Shown: one piece after another, positions 34,936-43,108 of the stretch
Layout of the letters: each line of letters begins with the position of its first letter
Position numbering within the stretch: position 1 is the first letter of the stretch
Assembly (NCBI RefSeq): GCF_000426725.1
Contig: NZ_KE384560.1
Coordinates: forward strand, 372,001-436,000
Reading direction: 5' to 3'
DNA: 64,000 nt
DNA from: Sporocytophaga myxococcoides DSM 11118
Lineage (GTDB): Bacteria > Bacteroidota > Bacteroidia > Cytophagales > Cytophagaceae
The notes under the pieces: model-generated
Databases searched by the model: none
Seen by the model: the letters and a program-made list of their open reading frames with translations, nothing else
Told to the model about the DNA's origin: nothing
Translations under genes and position numbers: made by a program

Positions 34936-37488
34936 ATGTTCAAACTATATTATTTGATAATGGCTGTAACCGCAGGCAATATATTGTTAAATACTACAGT
35001 AAAGGCTCAGGTTACTCAATCATGTGGAACTACCATTCAAAATGGGCAGAACCTCACTAAAAACGGTGATTTTACTGCTGGCAATGATGGCTCTTTCACT
35101 TTTACTCCTGCAGGAGCAGGAGGATACACTTACTTCACTTGCGCAGATGCTTTCCCTTCTTCTTCCTGCTATTCTAACCCGGGAAAGATATGGGTAGGCC
35201 CAAGTTCAGACTGGTTTAATCAGGCGTTTAACGTGGGAGCAAGTGGTTTTGGAAATCCTATTAAAGATCATTCTCCAACGGCTGATAATAATTTTCTAAT
35301 GGTAGACGGTGTCTGTCAGCTTGGCATCAATGCGTGGAGCCAACAAGTAGCGGTGGTTCCTGGTACCTGGTATTATTTTGAATGTTATGTTACAAACCTG
35401 AATAGATCAGGAACTTCAAATGACCTCGCCATATTGAATTTTGATATTAATGGTGATAACCTCACGTTAACTACTGGTGGAAGTACATTTACAACTTCCT
35501 CTACTCAGGGAATTTGGCAAGTAGTAACTGCAACATGGCAATGTCCTCCTGGAATAACGTCTGCAGCCATCAGTATTCAGAATACAACCACAGGTACAGC
35601 CTGTAATACAGGTGTGGATTTTGGTCTGGATGATATTACCTTTACTCCGGGATGTGCGTTTGCAGATGCTTCTACGCAGCAGCCCGCATTGTCTTCAACA
35701 GGTACCTTATGTGGTACTGGCGGTGCCGGATTGACACTTAATCCAGGAACGCCTGCAAGTTATATCTATGAATGGAAAAACAGCGCGGGAGCCCAGTTGT
35801 CAACCTCATCAACATATAAGGCTACAAGTGCAGGAACATATGTTGTATGCGTTAAAAACGGGGCGGGAGGATGTTTAAAATCCGATGTAATTACGATAAC
35901 AGGAAATTATACCTTGGCATTGCCGAATCCTGTTAAATTATGTGATCCTCCTTCAATAACTCTTAATCCAGGTTTTAATGGACCAGGCGTTACATTTAAA
36001 TGGCTTTCATCAGACAATGGTACCAAGTGGGATACAATTAAAGGAACACTTGGAGTCGCGTCAACTTACACAGCTAATTCTGCCAAGTATTATAAAGTAG
36101 TGGCAAATGATCCAACTCCAGGTTGTGGTGAAGTTGTCTCAAACGTTTCTCAAATCACTACACTGCAAACTGCTGTCCCTAAAGATGCTTATTTCTGCGC
36201 TCCTGGAACAGCTAAATTGTCCGTTACCGGCCCTGCTACTTCTACTTATAAATGGTATGCAAGTCCAACGAGCACAACAGCACTTCAAACTGGTACCACA
36301 TACACAACCCCATCGATTTCCACTGCTACGACTTATTATGTCGAAGATGTAACTGTTTATAACACCACAATGGGAAAAGCTGCAATAAGTGGTACATATG
36401 GCAACAGATCTTTAGATCAATATAAAACGGCATTTACGGCGAAGCAAAGTTTCATCATTGACAGTGTAACAGTTTACTGGTGGATGAATAATAGTAATCC
36501 TAATGATCCCATAACAGTTCAGATTCAGTTAACCAATAATCCTGGGGGAACAACAGCACCGACAGTAATAGATCCCGGAGTACCATTCACTACAACCAAT
36601 AGTGGTGCTCAGACATTAGGGATCATAAAACCTACATATCCAACTGCTGGAGTACAGATTTATGCAGTAAGAGTTCCGGTTAAAATTACAGTACCTGCCG
36701 CTGGTACTTATAGACTCACAGCTAAAAATGGGGCGACAGGAAATGCACAGATTGAAAATCCTACCACTGCCCCTTATCCCATCTCTGACGACGCAGGTGG
36801 CACTATTGGTATAATAACAGGGACATCAGAAGGGGGAAATGCCGTTGGTACTGCTTTTTATGGAGGACTATATAACTGGAAAATTTTATATAATCTTAAT
36901 TGTGGGAGAATTCCTGTAAAGGCTACCCCAGATTGCACACAGCCTCTTGAATTTCTTTATTTTGGAGTGAAACAAGAGACGGATAAAAAAGTTCTCTTAA
37001 GTTGGATTACTGCATTCGAAAAGAATACAAATCGATTTATTATTGAGAAGTCGATCAATGGCATTGATTTTTATGAGATAGGAACGCTCAGTGCTGCTGG
37101 TGAAAGCTCTACTCCACTGACATATACGTTTACAGATAATAAAACTGAAGGCCAAGTTTACTACAGGGTAAATGAAATAGATAATGATGGCTCTGTGTAT
37201 AAAACTCAAATAAAGAGTGTAAAGTCCGTAAATGAAGCAAGTATAAAAGTCTGGCCGAACCCAAACAAAGGAAAGTTTAACCTGGTGATTACTGGAGTTG
37301 AAGATTCGGATTATGTTGAACTGGAATTATCAAATACTATGGGTCAAAAGATTATCGATCTTATTGAAAGAAGAACTGGCCTAATATTTTCAAGTGAGAT
37401 AAACCCGGAAGGTTTAGAGCCTGGAGTATACATTCTTAATGTAAGAACGGATAAAGATATATTAACGGAAAAAATAATAGTAGAGTAA
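34936..37488 (+). CDS. Secreted multidomain protein with Ig-like units and T9SS type A sorting domain
   Basis: An 850-residue exported protein. The signal peptide ends near NTTVKAQ. Residues about 25-240 are a beta-sandwich region (NLTKNGDFTAGND, NNFLMVDGVCQLG, WYYFECYVTNLNR, VDFGLDDITFTPGC) like T9SS carbohydrate-binding or adhesive modules. Residues about 245-480 contain three Ig-like units with paired Cys; the last (FCAPGTAKLSVTG, YKWYASPTST, TTYYVEDVT) is close to the repeats in the adhesin at the start of the window. Residues about 485-655 form another beta domain (FIIDSVTVYWWMNNSNPNDP). The C-terminus (LLSWITAFEKNTNRFIIEKS, then VWPNPNKGKFNLVI, ending ILTEKIIVE) is a fibronectin-like segment plus a type A sorting signal. 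The role is probably surface attachment or matrix; the ligand is unknown. Confidence 0.85.
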   Translation: MFKLYYLIMAVTAGNILLNTTVKAQVTQSCGTTIQNGQNLTKNGDFTAGNDGSFTFTPAGAGGYTYFTCADAFPSSSCYSNPGKIWVGPSSDWFNQAFNVGASGFGNPIKDHSPTADNNFLMVDGVCQLGINAWSQQVAVVPGTWYYFECYVTNLNRSGTSNDLAILNFDINGDNLTLTTGGSTFTTSSTQGIWQVVTATWQCPPGITSAAISIQNTTTGTACNTGVDFGLDDITFTPGCAFADASTQQPALSSTGTLCGTGGAGLTLNPGTPASYIYEWKNSAGAQLSTSSTYKATSAGTYVVCVKNGAGGCLKSDVITITGNYTLALPNPVKLCDPPSITLNPGFNGPGVTFKWLSSDNGTKWDTIKGTLGVASTYTANSAKYYKVVANDPTPGCGEVVSNVSQITTLQTAVPKDAYFCAPGTAKLSVTGPATSTYKWYASPTSTTALQTGTTYTTPSISTATTYYVEDVTVYNTTMGKAAISGTYGNRSLDQYKTAFTAKQSFIIDSVTVYWWMNNSNPNDPITVQIQLTNNPGGTTAPTVIDPGVPFTTTNSGAQTLGIIKPTYPTAGVQIYAVRVPVKITVPAAGTYRLTAKNGATGNAQIENPTTAPYPISDDAGGTIGIITGTSEGGNAVGTAFYGGLYNWKILYNLNCGRIPVKATPDCTQPLEFLYFGVKQETDKKVLLSWITAFEKNTNRFIIEKSINGIDFYEIGTLSAAGESSTPLTYTFTDNKTEGQVYYRVNEIDNDGSVYKTQIKSVKSVNEASIKVWPNPNKGKFNLVITGVEDSDYVELELSNTMGQKIIDLIERRTGLIFSSEINPEGLEPGVYILNVRTDKDILTEKIIVE

Positions 37489-37585
37489 AATATGAATTGA
37501 TTAAAAAATCCAGCCAACCTTTTTAAGTTATAGGTGATAGGATTTTATAATTAATATATATCAGAGCAGGTTTAAAAGAAAATTA

Positions 37586-37616
37586 GGGGAACGAATTTTT
37601 ATTGTTCCCTTTTTTT
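37586..37616 (+). terminator. Intrinsic terminator after the T9SS Ig protein
   Basis: The stem GGGAAC(G)AAT / ATTGTTCCC with one bulged base is followed by seven Ts. Confidence 0.75.
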
Positions 37617-37817
37617 ATATGCCTTTCTTAACGTTGTAATCTAAATCTTTTGAAAAATTTGAAATATTTTAATCTTTCATTCGTCTGCCTGTATAAGCTC
37701 ACACCTTACCCTTCTTTCGTGAGGCTAGTTAATTTAAGCAGATTCAACAGAAATGAATTTTAGGAGTTAAGTTGTAAGAGTTTTTTATTGCTAAACAGAT
37801 AATCGAAATTTGCTACT

Positions 37818-38462
37818 ATGAAAGTTATTATAACCGGTGCCACAGGTATGGTGGGAGAAGGCGTTTTGCTGGAATGTCTTGAAAATACTGAAGTAAAGAA
37901 GATACTGATGATCAATCGCAAACCTTCACCTATCAAACATGCCAAACTGGAAGAACTTATTGTGCCTGATTTTATGAAGCTTGAAAATTACAAGGAAAGC
38001 TTATCTGGCTATGATGGCTGTTTTTATTGTGCCGGGATAAGCTCAATCGGCATGAGTGAAGAGAAGTATACTTATATAACTTATGATACAACCATGCACT
38101 TTGCAAAAGTACTTGCAAGCATAAATCCGAATCTGGTATTTAATTTTGTTTCTGGAGGTCATACAGACAGTACAGAAAAGGGAAAGTTGATGTGGGCACG
38201 GGTTAAAGGGAAAACTGAAAATGATTTAATGAAGCTTCCATTTAAAGCTGTTTATAATTTTCGTCCTGGATTTATGAAGCCTTTCAAAGGACAAAAGAAT
38301 GTGAAAAGAATTTTTAGAATTATCATTCCAATTATTCCTTTATTATTTCCCCAAGCTTCATTAACAATGAAACAGGTGGGCCAGGCAATGATCAATGTTG
38401 TTAAGAAAGGTTATTCTAAACATATTTTAGAAATAAGCGATATCAGGTTATTGGCTGGATAA
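37818..38462 (+). CDS. NAD(P)-binding epimerase-like (atypical SDR) protein
   Basis: A 214-residue Rossmann-fold protein. The dinucleotide-binding loop is GATGMVGEG at residues 7-15, after strand MKVIIT. A second strand and Arg follow (ILMINRKPSP), consistent with NADP(H) preference. NFVSGGHTD and KAVYNFRPGFMKPFKGQ match the later core of the short atypical-SDR group related to HTATIP2/TIP30-like proteins in bacteria. There is no Tyr-x-x-x-Lys catalytic motif in the usual place, so a true dehydrogenase function is doubtful. A decayed second copy of its 3' half lies at 43191-43470, on the other side of the stressosome operon. Confidence 0.82.
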   Translation: MKVIITGATGMVGEGVLLECLENTEVKKILMINRKPSPIKHAKLEELIVPDFMKLENYKESLSGYDGCFYCAGISSIGMSEEKYTYITYDTTMHFAKVLASINPNLVFNFVSGGHTDSTEKGKLMWARVKGKTENDLMKLPFKAVYNFRPGFMKPFKGQKNVKRIFRIIIPIIPLLFPQASLTMKQVGQAMINVVKKGYSKHILEISDIRLLAG

Positions 38463-38505
38463 GTCAGTAGGTTTAATCTGATAAAGTATTAAGTTTTACT
38501 GTTAC

Positions 38506-38526
38506 TAGGCGTTAAACGCCTAAATT
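38506..38526. terminator. Hairpin after the epimerase-like gene, possible terminator
   Basis: The 8-bp perfect arms TAGGCGTT / AACGCCTA have a single base between them, followed by AATTTT. The tiny loop makes it a poor classical terminator; it may instead be a protein-binding palindrome. Confidence 0.45.
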
Positions 38527-38946
38527 TTAATGACCAGTATAATATTAAATTTTTGCTATTGAATATGCTTTATATTTTATAAAAAATGCAACAGATATGG
38601 AATGTTGAATGGATCATCATTGATATCATATGCTTACATTAAATTGTTGATTTTTAATTTATTTTGTTTTGATCTTAGTTTTCATAATGTAGTTACTTTT
38701 AATTGAAATAGATATCTGACATGGTTGAGATAAGCATTTGATTTTTTTATTATCAACTCATAAAACCATATTATCAAATATTTAATTGCTACTTAAATCT
38801 TTGAATTATTCAAAAAATAATCCCATCTTTTCAATCAAATAAAACAGCTTGCACGAGATTCTCCTGCGTCAAGTATCACAAATACTGATCCGTATTGGTT
38901 TTGATAAACAATTTGATCTTAGAAGGTTAAATCAGATTTCTTATGT

Positions 38947-38982
38947 CCCTTCTTAAAGACTGTAGTTTTACAGTCATAAGGG
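38947..38982 (+). promoter_or_regulatory. Hairpin/operator-like inverted repeat before rsbR
   Basis: The inner stem GACTGTA / TACAGTC (7 bp, loop GTTT) is enclosed by CCCTT / AAGGG. It lies about 85 bases before the rsbR start. It could be an operator for this operon or an end-of-transcript structure; no T run follows. Confidence 0.4.
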
Positions 38983-39067
38983 TTGTTCTGATAATTATAC
39001 ATCGAACAATACAGCTGTTTTAATAGTTACCGACATCTAATTTTAAGTTTATATACTCAAGGAACAC

Positions 39068-39931
39068 ATGAATAATAATTTATTAGCAGATCTGCTTCTT
39101 AAGAAGCAAAAAGAAATTTTAGAACAATGGATGAAGAATCAGCTGGCAAATGCAACGCTGCGCGAAGATCTTATGAGCAATGAAAATTTGCGAATACAAT
39201 CTGGTGAAATGCTTGACTATCTGATTAAAGCAATTAAAAAAGGAAATTTTGAAGATTTAAATTCCAGAGAATTTGAGCCCATTGTTGAGATGTTGCAAGG
39301 CTTGTCGATATCAAGAGCTCAACAAGGCTATACTCCAAAGGAGACAGCGATATATGTATTTTCTTTAAAAGAAGCATTGATAAATCTGTTAATAAAAGAT
39401 ATGGCAGATTCAAGAGAACTTGTTGATGCTGTTGTATTAATAAGTCAACTTCTTGATCAGCTTGGTATTATAACATTTGAAACCTTTATCAAAGGCCGTG
39501 AATCAGTAATTCTAAGACAGACACAGGAAATTAATGAAATCTCAACTCCTGTTATTCGCGTTTGGGATGGAATTTTGGCTTTACCCATCATTGGGACCCT
39601 GGACAGTGCAAGAACACAGATTGTGATGGAAAACTTGCTTCAGGAGATAGTGGATACTGGAAGCAGCATTGCAATATTGGATATCTCAGGAGTACCTGCA
39701 GTAGATTCTCTTGTAGCTCAACACCTCATCAAAACAGTGAGCGCCACTAGACTAATGGGAGCGGAATGCATTATCAGTGGTATAAGAGCAGAGATTGCTC
39801 AGACTATAGTTCATTTGGGTATAGATCTATCAAATATCCAGACCAAAGCAAGCCTGGCCGCCGCATTGAAACACGCATTTGGAATGCTACAACTTGAAGT
39901 AAAGAAGGGAGAAAGGAAGATTGTAAGATAA
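39068..39931 (+). CDS. rsbR: RsbR-type stressosome protein (RsbRD-N plus STAS)
   Basis: A 287-residue protein. The N-terminal half (LLADLLLKKQKEILEQWMKN, then ISRAQQGYTPKETAIYVFSL) is the RsbRD-type helical sensor domain. The C-terminal half is a STAS domain: ALPIIGTLDSARTQIV, ILDISGVPAVDSLVAQHLI, IISGIRAEIAQTIVHLGIDL. In RsbR two Thr in the STAS domain are phosphorylated by RsbT; the second is kept as Thr246 (AEIAQTIV), and the first is replaced by Ser214 (VDSLVA), which is still phosphorylatable. It is the first gene of a five-gene operon and sits three bases before rsbS. In B. subtilis this protein and RsbS build the stressosome. What stimulus it senses here is unknown. Confidence 0.92.
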   Translation: MNNNLLADLLLKKQKEILEQWMKNQLANATLREDLMSNENLRIQSGEMLDYLIKAIKKGNFEDLNSREFEPIVEMLQGLSISRAQQGYTPKETAIYVFSLKEALINLLIKDMADSRELVDAVVLISQLLDQLGIITFETFIKGRESVILRQTQEINEISTPVIRVWDGILALPIIGTLDSARTQIVMENLLQEIVDTGSSIAILDISGVPAVDSLVAQHLIKTVSATRLMGAECIISGIRAEIAQTIVHLGIDLSNIQTKASLAAALKHAFGMLQLEVKKGERKIVR

Positions 39932-39934
39932 GAT

Positions 39935-40342
39935 ATGGACAGAATACCGATTTTAAAGATGGGCGAATTTTTACTTGTAACTATTCAAGTAGATATGTAT
40001 GATCGTCTGGCCCTGAATCTTGAAAATGATCTTGTGACTATGATTAAGAAGGTAGAAGCCAAAGGTGTATTGATAGATATATCGGCAGTTTCTATTGTTG
40101 ACTCTTTTATGGGAAGAATTCTTGGGAATATAGCCACAATGTCAAAAATATTAGATGCTGAAACTGTTGTTGTTGGAATGCAGCCAGCTGTAGCAATTAC
40201 ACTTGTGGAGCTTGGCCTTCCGCTCCCAGGAGTACATACAGCATTAGATGTTGAAAAAGGTATGCTCCTTCTTCAAAAGAAATTGAACTTTTATGAAGAA
40301 GACGAGGACGGAGACCTGGATCAACATGATAGCACTGAATAA
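39935..40342 (+). CDS. rsbS: RsbS stressosome antagonist (STAS)
   Basis: A 135-residue single STAS domain. The motif IDISAVSIVDSFMGRILGN carries Ser57, matching the RsbS serine that RsbT phosphorylates. The flanking segments (MGEFLLVTIQVDMYDRLA, ETVVVGMQPAVAITLVELGL) are as in other RsbS proteins. The C-terminal 15 residues are very acidic (EEDEDGDLDQHDS) and extend beyond the normal RsbS length. In known systems RsbS holds RsbT inactive within the stressosome until phosphorylated. The gene overlaps the proposed rsbT start by 17 bases, so the two are probably translationally coupled. Confidence 0.92.
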   Translation: MDRIPILKMGEFLLVTIQVDMYDRLALNLENDLVTMIKKVEAKGVLIDISAVSIVDSFMGRILGNIATMSKILDAETVVVGMQPAVAITLVELGLPLPGVHTALDVEKGMLLLQKKLNFYEEDEDGDLDQHDSTE

Positions 40343-40739
40343 GGAGAAGATATCAATTGAAAAGGAACAGGATGTAGTCTTTTTCAGACAAAGGCTTAAA
40401 GAACATGCGGTAAAGATAGGCATGTCTGTTCTTAATCAGACGAAACTGATAACAGCGGCAAGCGAGCTTGTCAGGAATATGTTGAAATACGGAGGTGGCG
40501 GAGAGATTACAATTGAAGTAGTTAATGAGAAAATGCAAGTAGGAGTAAGGGTTATTTTTGCCGATAAAGGGCCAGGTATTCCTGATATCTCAAAGGCTAT
40601 GCAGGACGGCTATTCCACCGGAAAGAGCCTGGGGCTTGGCTTGCCCGGAGCAAAAAGACTTGTTAATGAATTTGATATAAAAAGTACAGTAGGAGTTGGT
40701 ACTACAGTTTCAATAGTGAGGTGGAAGAATGGATTTTAA
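40326..40739 (+). CDS. rsbT: RsbT serine/threonine kinase of the stressosome
   Basis: A 137-residue GHKL ATPase/kinase, starting at the ATG at 40326. An earlier in-frame ATG (40293) would add 11 residues not found in the family and increase overlap with rsbS. N box ASELVRNMLKYGGGG, G1 box FADKGPGIPDI and G2 box STGKSLGLGLPGAKRLV are all intact, and the C-terminus VGVGTTVSIVRW is standard. RsbT phosphorylates RsbR and RsbS, then is released to activate a phosphatase (RsbU in Bacilli). No RsbU is in the window, so its output partner may be one of the two following proteins. It overlaps the next gene by 11 bases. Confidence 0.93.
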   Translation: MIALNKEKISIEKEQDVVFFRQRLKEHAVKIGMSVLNQTKLITAASELVRNMLKYGGGGEITIEVVNEKMQVGVRVIFADKGPGIPDISKAMQDGYSTGKSLGLGLPGAKRLVNEFDIKSTVGVGTTVSIVRWKNGF

Positions 40740-41772
40740 TCTGCATACAGTATTTCCAGTTGAAGACAGAAGTTATCTGGCTCTCATAAAAAATAAGATT
40801 AAAGACATAGGTCAGGAGTTACTACTTGGTGATACAGAAATCGGTAAGTTAAACATCATAGCGACTGAATTGGTTACTAATCTGATAAAGTTCGGTGAGC
40901 ATGGAAGAGAAATCCTGATCAAGCCCGTAGTTTTTTCGGAAGTTTCTGGGGTTGAGATAGTAAGCATTGATAAAGGGAGTGGCGCAAAGGATCCTGTTAG
41001 AATGATGGAAGATGGCTATTCTACTGCAGGGACCAAGGGGGAAGGATTAGGTGCTATAAAAAGACTTTCAGACGAATTCGACATTTATTCCCAAAGTACC
41101 GGTACTATTGTTTTAGCACGAGTATTTAAAAAAACGAAATCTCTTTATCCTAAGACCAAAGAAGGTTTTGAGGTCGGAGGGGTAATGGTCGCAAAGATAC
41201 CCGAAACTGTTTGCGGAGACCAATGGCATTATGTTACAGATGACAATGGACTGTCACTTGCAGTAATAGATGGCCTTGGACATGGCAAAGAGGCCAATGA
41301 AGCAGCAGTCGAAGCAATCAATATTTATAAAGAAAATATAAAATCAGAAACTCCTGATTTTATTGTTGATAAAATCCACAGTGGCCTCAAAAAAACAAGA
41401 GGAGCAGTCGGCCTTATCATACATGCAGATAATCAAAAGAAAAACATGATTCATTGCGGCGTGGGCAATATTGGCTGTAAAGTAATCAGTAATTACAGCA
41501 TGGAGAATGCAAAGTCTCTAATCCTCTTTAATGGCATACTTGGGTTGAATGTAAAGAGAATGAATAGTACCATAAACATTTGGGATAATACCAAAACTAT
41601 GGTGGTACATTCTGATGGACTTACAAGCAGATGGGACCTTCACAAATATCCTGGAATATTAAATAGGCATCCAACTATTATTGCAGCAGTTCTTTATAGA
41701 GATTTTAACCGAAGAACGGATGATATTACTGTCGTTGTAGCCAGAACAAAAAGGGCAATAAATTATGTATAG
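40729..41772 (+). CDS. RsbT-like ATPase domain fused to RsbX/SpoIIE-type PP2C phosphatase
   Basis: A 347-residue fusion. Residues 1-135 are a second GHKL domain: N box ATELVTNLIKFG, G1 SIDKGSGAKDP and G2 GEGLGAIKRLSDEF. Residues about 140-345 are a PP2C/SpoIIE domain with metal-binding Asp in CGDQW, VIDGLGHGKEAN, VHSDGLTSRW and RTDDITVVVA. This matches RsbX-like phosphatases, which reset stressosome phosphorylation, but with an attached ATPase domain. The order after rsbT and the overlaps (11 bases upstream, 8 downstream) show tight coupling. It likely dephosphorylates RsbR/RsbS; it could also take the place of RsbU. Both are inferences. Confidence 0.9.
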   Translation: MDFNLHTVFPVEDRSYLALIKNKIKDIGQELLLGDTEIGKLNIIATELVTNLIKFGEHGREILIKPVVFSEVSGVEIVSIDKGSGAKDPVRMMEDGYSTAGTKGEGLGAIKRLSDEFDIYSQSTGTIVLARVFKKTKSLYPKTKEGFEVGGVMVAKIPETVCGDQWHYVTDDNGLSLAVIDGLGHGKEANEAAVEAINIYKENIKSETPDFIVDKIHSGLKKTRGAVGLIIHADNQKKNMIHCGVGNIGCKVISNYSMENAKSLILFNGILGLNVKRMNSTINIWDNTKTMVVHSDGLTSRWDLHKYPGILNRHPTIIAAVLYRDFNRRTDDITVVVARTKRAINYV

Positions 41773-43108
41773 CGCGATTGTTAAAGTTAAAATCGATAAT
41801 GAACTAGATATTGTCGTCGCTCATAAAAGAGCAAGGCAGCTGGCAACGCTTACAGGATTGAACTTCTCCAACCAGGCAAAGTACGCTGCCGCAATTTCCG
41901 AAATAAGCAGAAATACATTGGAACACGCTAATGGAGGAGAAATTATGTTTTATATTAATGAGATTTCAGGTAGCCTATGTTTATCGTCGGTTATCAGAGA
42001 TGAGGGGAATGGTATTTCTGACATTAATAAAATAATGAATGCCTTTCCAGGCAGAATGGGGAAGGGAGTAGGTATAAAAAATACACAGCGACTGGTCGAT
42101 TTTTTTAATATTCAATCTGAGTCAGGTAAAGGTACACAGGTTGAATTGGGAATGAAACTTCCTGCAAATCATCCTCCGATTAACAGAATTATTATAAAAG
42201 GATGGGCCCAGCATTTCCTTAATGAAAAACCTGTTAGCCCATATGAAGAGTTGAAAAAGCAAAATGATGAACTCATTGATGCTTTGGAACAACTTAAATA
42301 TAAAAATCTAATGGTTGAAAACCAGCTGGAAGAGATTAAACGTTTAAATACAGAACTTCAAAAGCAAAATGCGGAAATCTCTTCTTTGTCTAAAGACAAA
42401 GAGCGCCGCAATAAACAATTGGAGGAAAAAAATAAGCAGCTGGATGAATTCTCCTATATCGTCACGCATGATCTAAAAGCTCCTCTCAACAATATGCTTG
42501 GGCTTATCGATGTCTTCAAAGACGAAATCAGGGAAACGAACATCAATGATGAATTTGAGATGTTTGTTGGTCAAGTTGAAAAAATGCAGAAACTGGTTGG
42601 AAATATTGTTTCCTACACGAGATCTGGAAAGGAGAATATTGTTAAAAGTAACGTAAACCTTTCAAATCTCTTAGAAGAGATCATCAAATTTCTACCTTCT
42701 AAAGATGGGGTGAGTGTTGAAGTTCCTAGGGACATCCCATCCATTTATACAGAAGAGATTTATCTTGAGCAGATTTTTAACAATCTTATCGGTAATGCAT
42801 TGAAGTATCATGATAAGAAGCAAGGCAGTATAAAAATTTCTTATAAAGTATGCGAAAATGGTATGTACCAATTTGGCGTCTGTGATGATGGTCCAGGTGT
42901 ACCAGATGGTCAGAAGGATAAAGTTTTTGACCTGTTTCATACTATTAACCAAAACAGGAGCATTGAAAGTACAGGGATTGGGCTTGCTATAGTTAAAAAG
43001 ATAATTGAATCTAAAGGCGGTAATATTTGGATAGAAGACAATATTCCATTTGGAGCAAACTTTATGTTTACTTGGCCAGCGTCCGCTTCGGAAGAGATTG
43101 TGAAATAA
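41765..43108 (+). CDS. Histidine kinase with an additional N-terminal anti-sigma-type ATPase domain
   Basis: A 447-residue protein. Residues 1-135 form a GHKL domain of the RsbT/RsbW kind (SEISRNTLEHANGGEI, IRDEGNGISDI, GKGVGIKNTQRLV). Residues about 160-225 are a charged coiled coil. A HisKA domain follows with His235 in FSYIVTHDLKAPLN, and then a second HATPase_c (FNNLIGNALKYH, VCDDGPGVPD, STGIGLAIVKKIIESKGG). There is no transmembrane segment and no receiver domain, so it is a cytoplasmic kinase probably acting on a separate response regulator, not encoded here. Its place as last gene in the rsb operon suggests it carries the stressosome signal into a phosphorelay. Confidence 0.9.
   Translation: MYSAIVKVKIDNELDIVVAHKRARQLATLTGLNFSNQAKYAAAISEISRNTLEHANGGEIMFYINEISGSLCLSSVIRDEGNGISDINKIMNAFPGRMGKGVGIKNTQRLVDFFNIQSESGKGTQVELGMKLPANHPPINRIIIKGWAQHFLNEKPVSPYEELKKQNDELIDALEQLKYKNLMVENQLEEIKRLNTELQKQNAEISSLSKDKERRNKQLEEKNKQLDEFSYIVTHDLKAPLNNMLGLIDVFKDEIRETNINDEFEMFVGQVEKMQKLVGNIVSYTRSGKENIVKSNVNLSNLLEEIIKFLPSKDGVSVEVPRDIPSIYTEEIYLEQIFNNLIGNALKYHDKKQGSIKISYKVCENGMYQFGVCDDGPGVPDGQKDKVFDLFHTINQNRSIESTGIGLAIVKKIIESKGGNIWIEDNIPFGANFMFTWPASASEEIVK

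Larger units (their letters stand above)
38463..39067. other. 605-base spacer upstream of the stressosome operon
   Basis: No coding region was seen. Besides the hairpins listed separately it contains a small inverted repeat AATAC-N6-GTATT at 38881-38896. The AT content is high. No convincing TTG/TAnnTTTG promoter could be fixed near the operon. Confidence 0.4.

Noticed and set aside
40293-40325. ATG at 40293 as the rsbT start
   Set aside because: It would add 11 residues foreign to RsbT and lengthen the overlap with rsbS to 50 bases; the ATG at 40326 fits the family.
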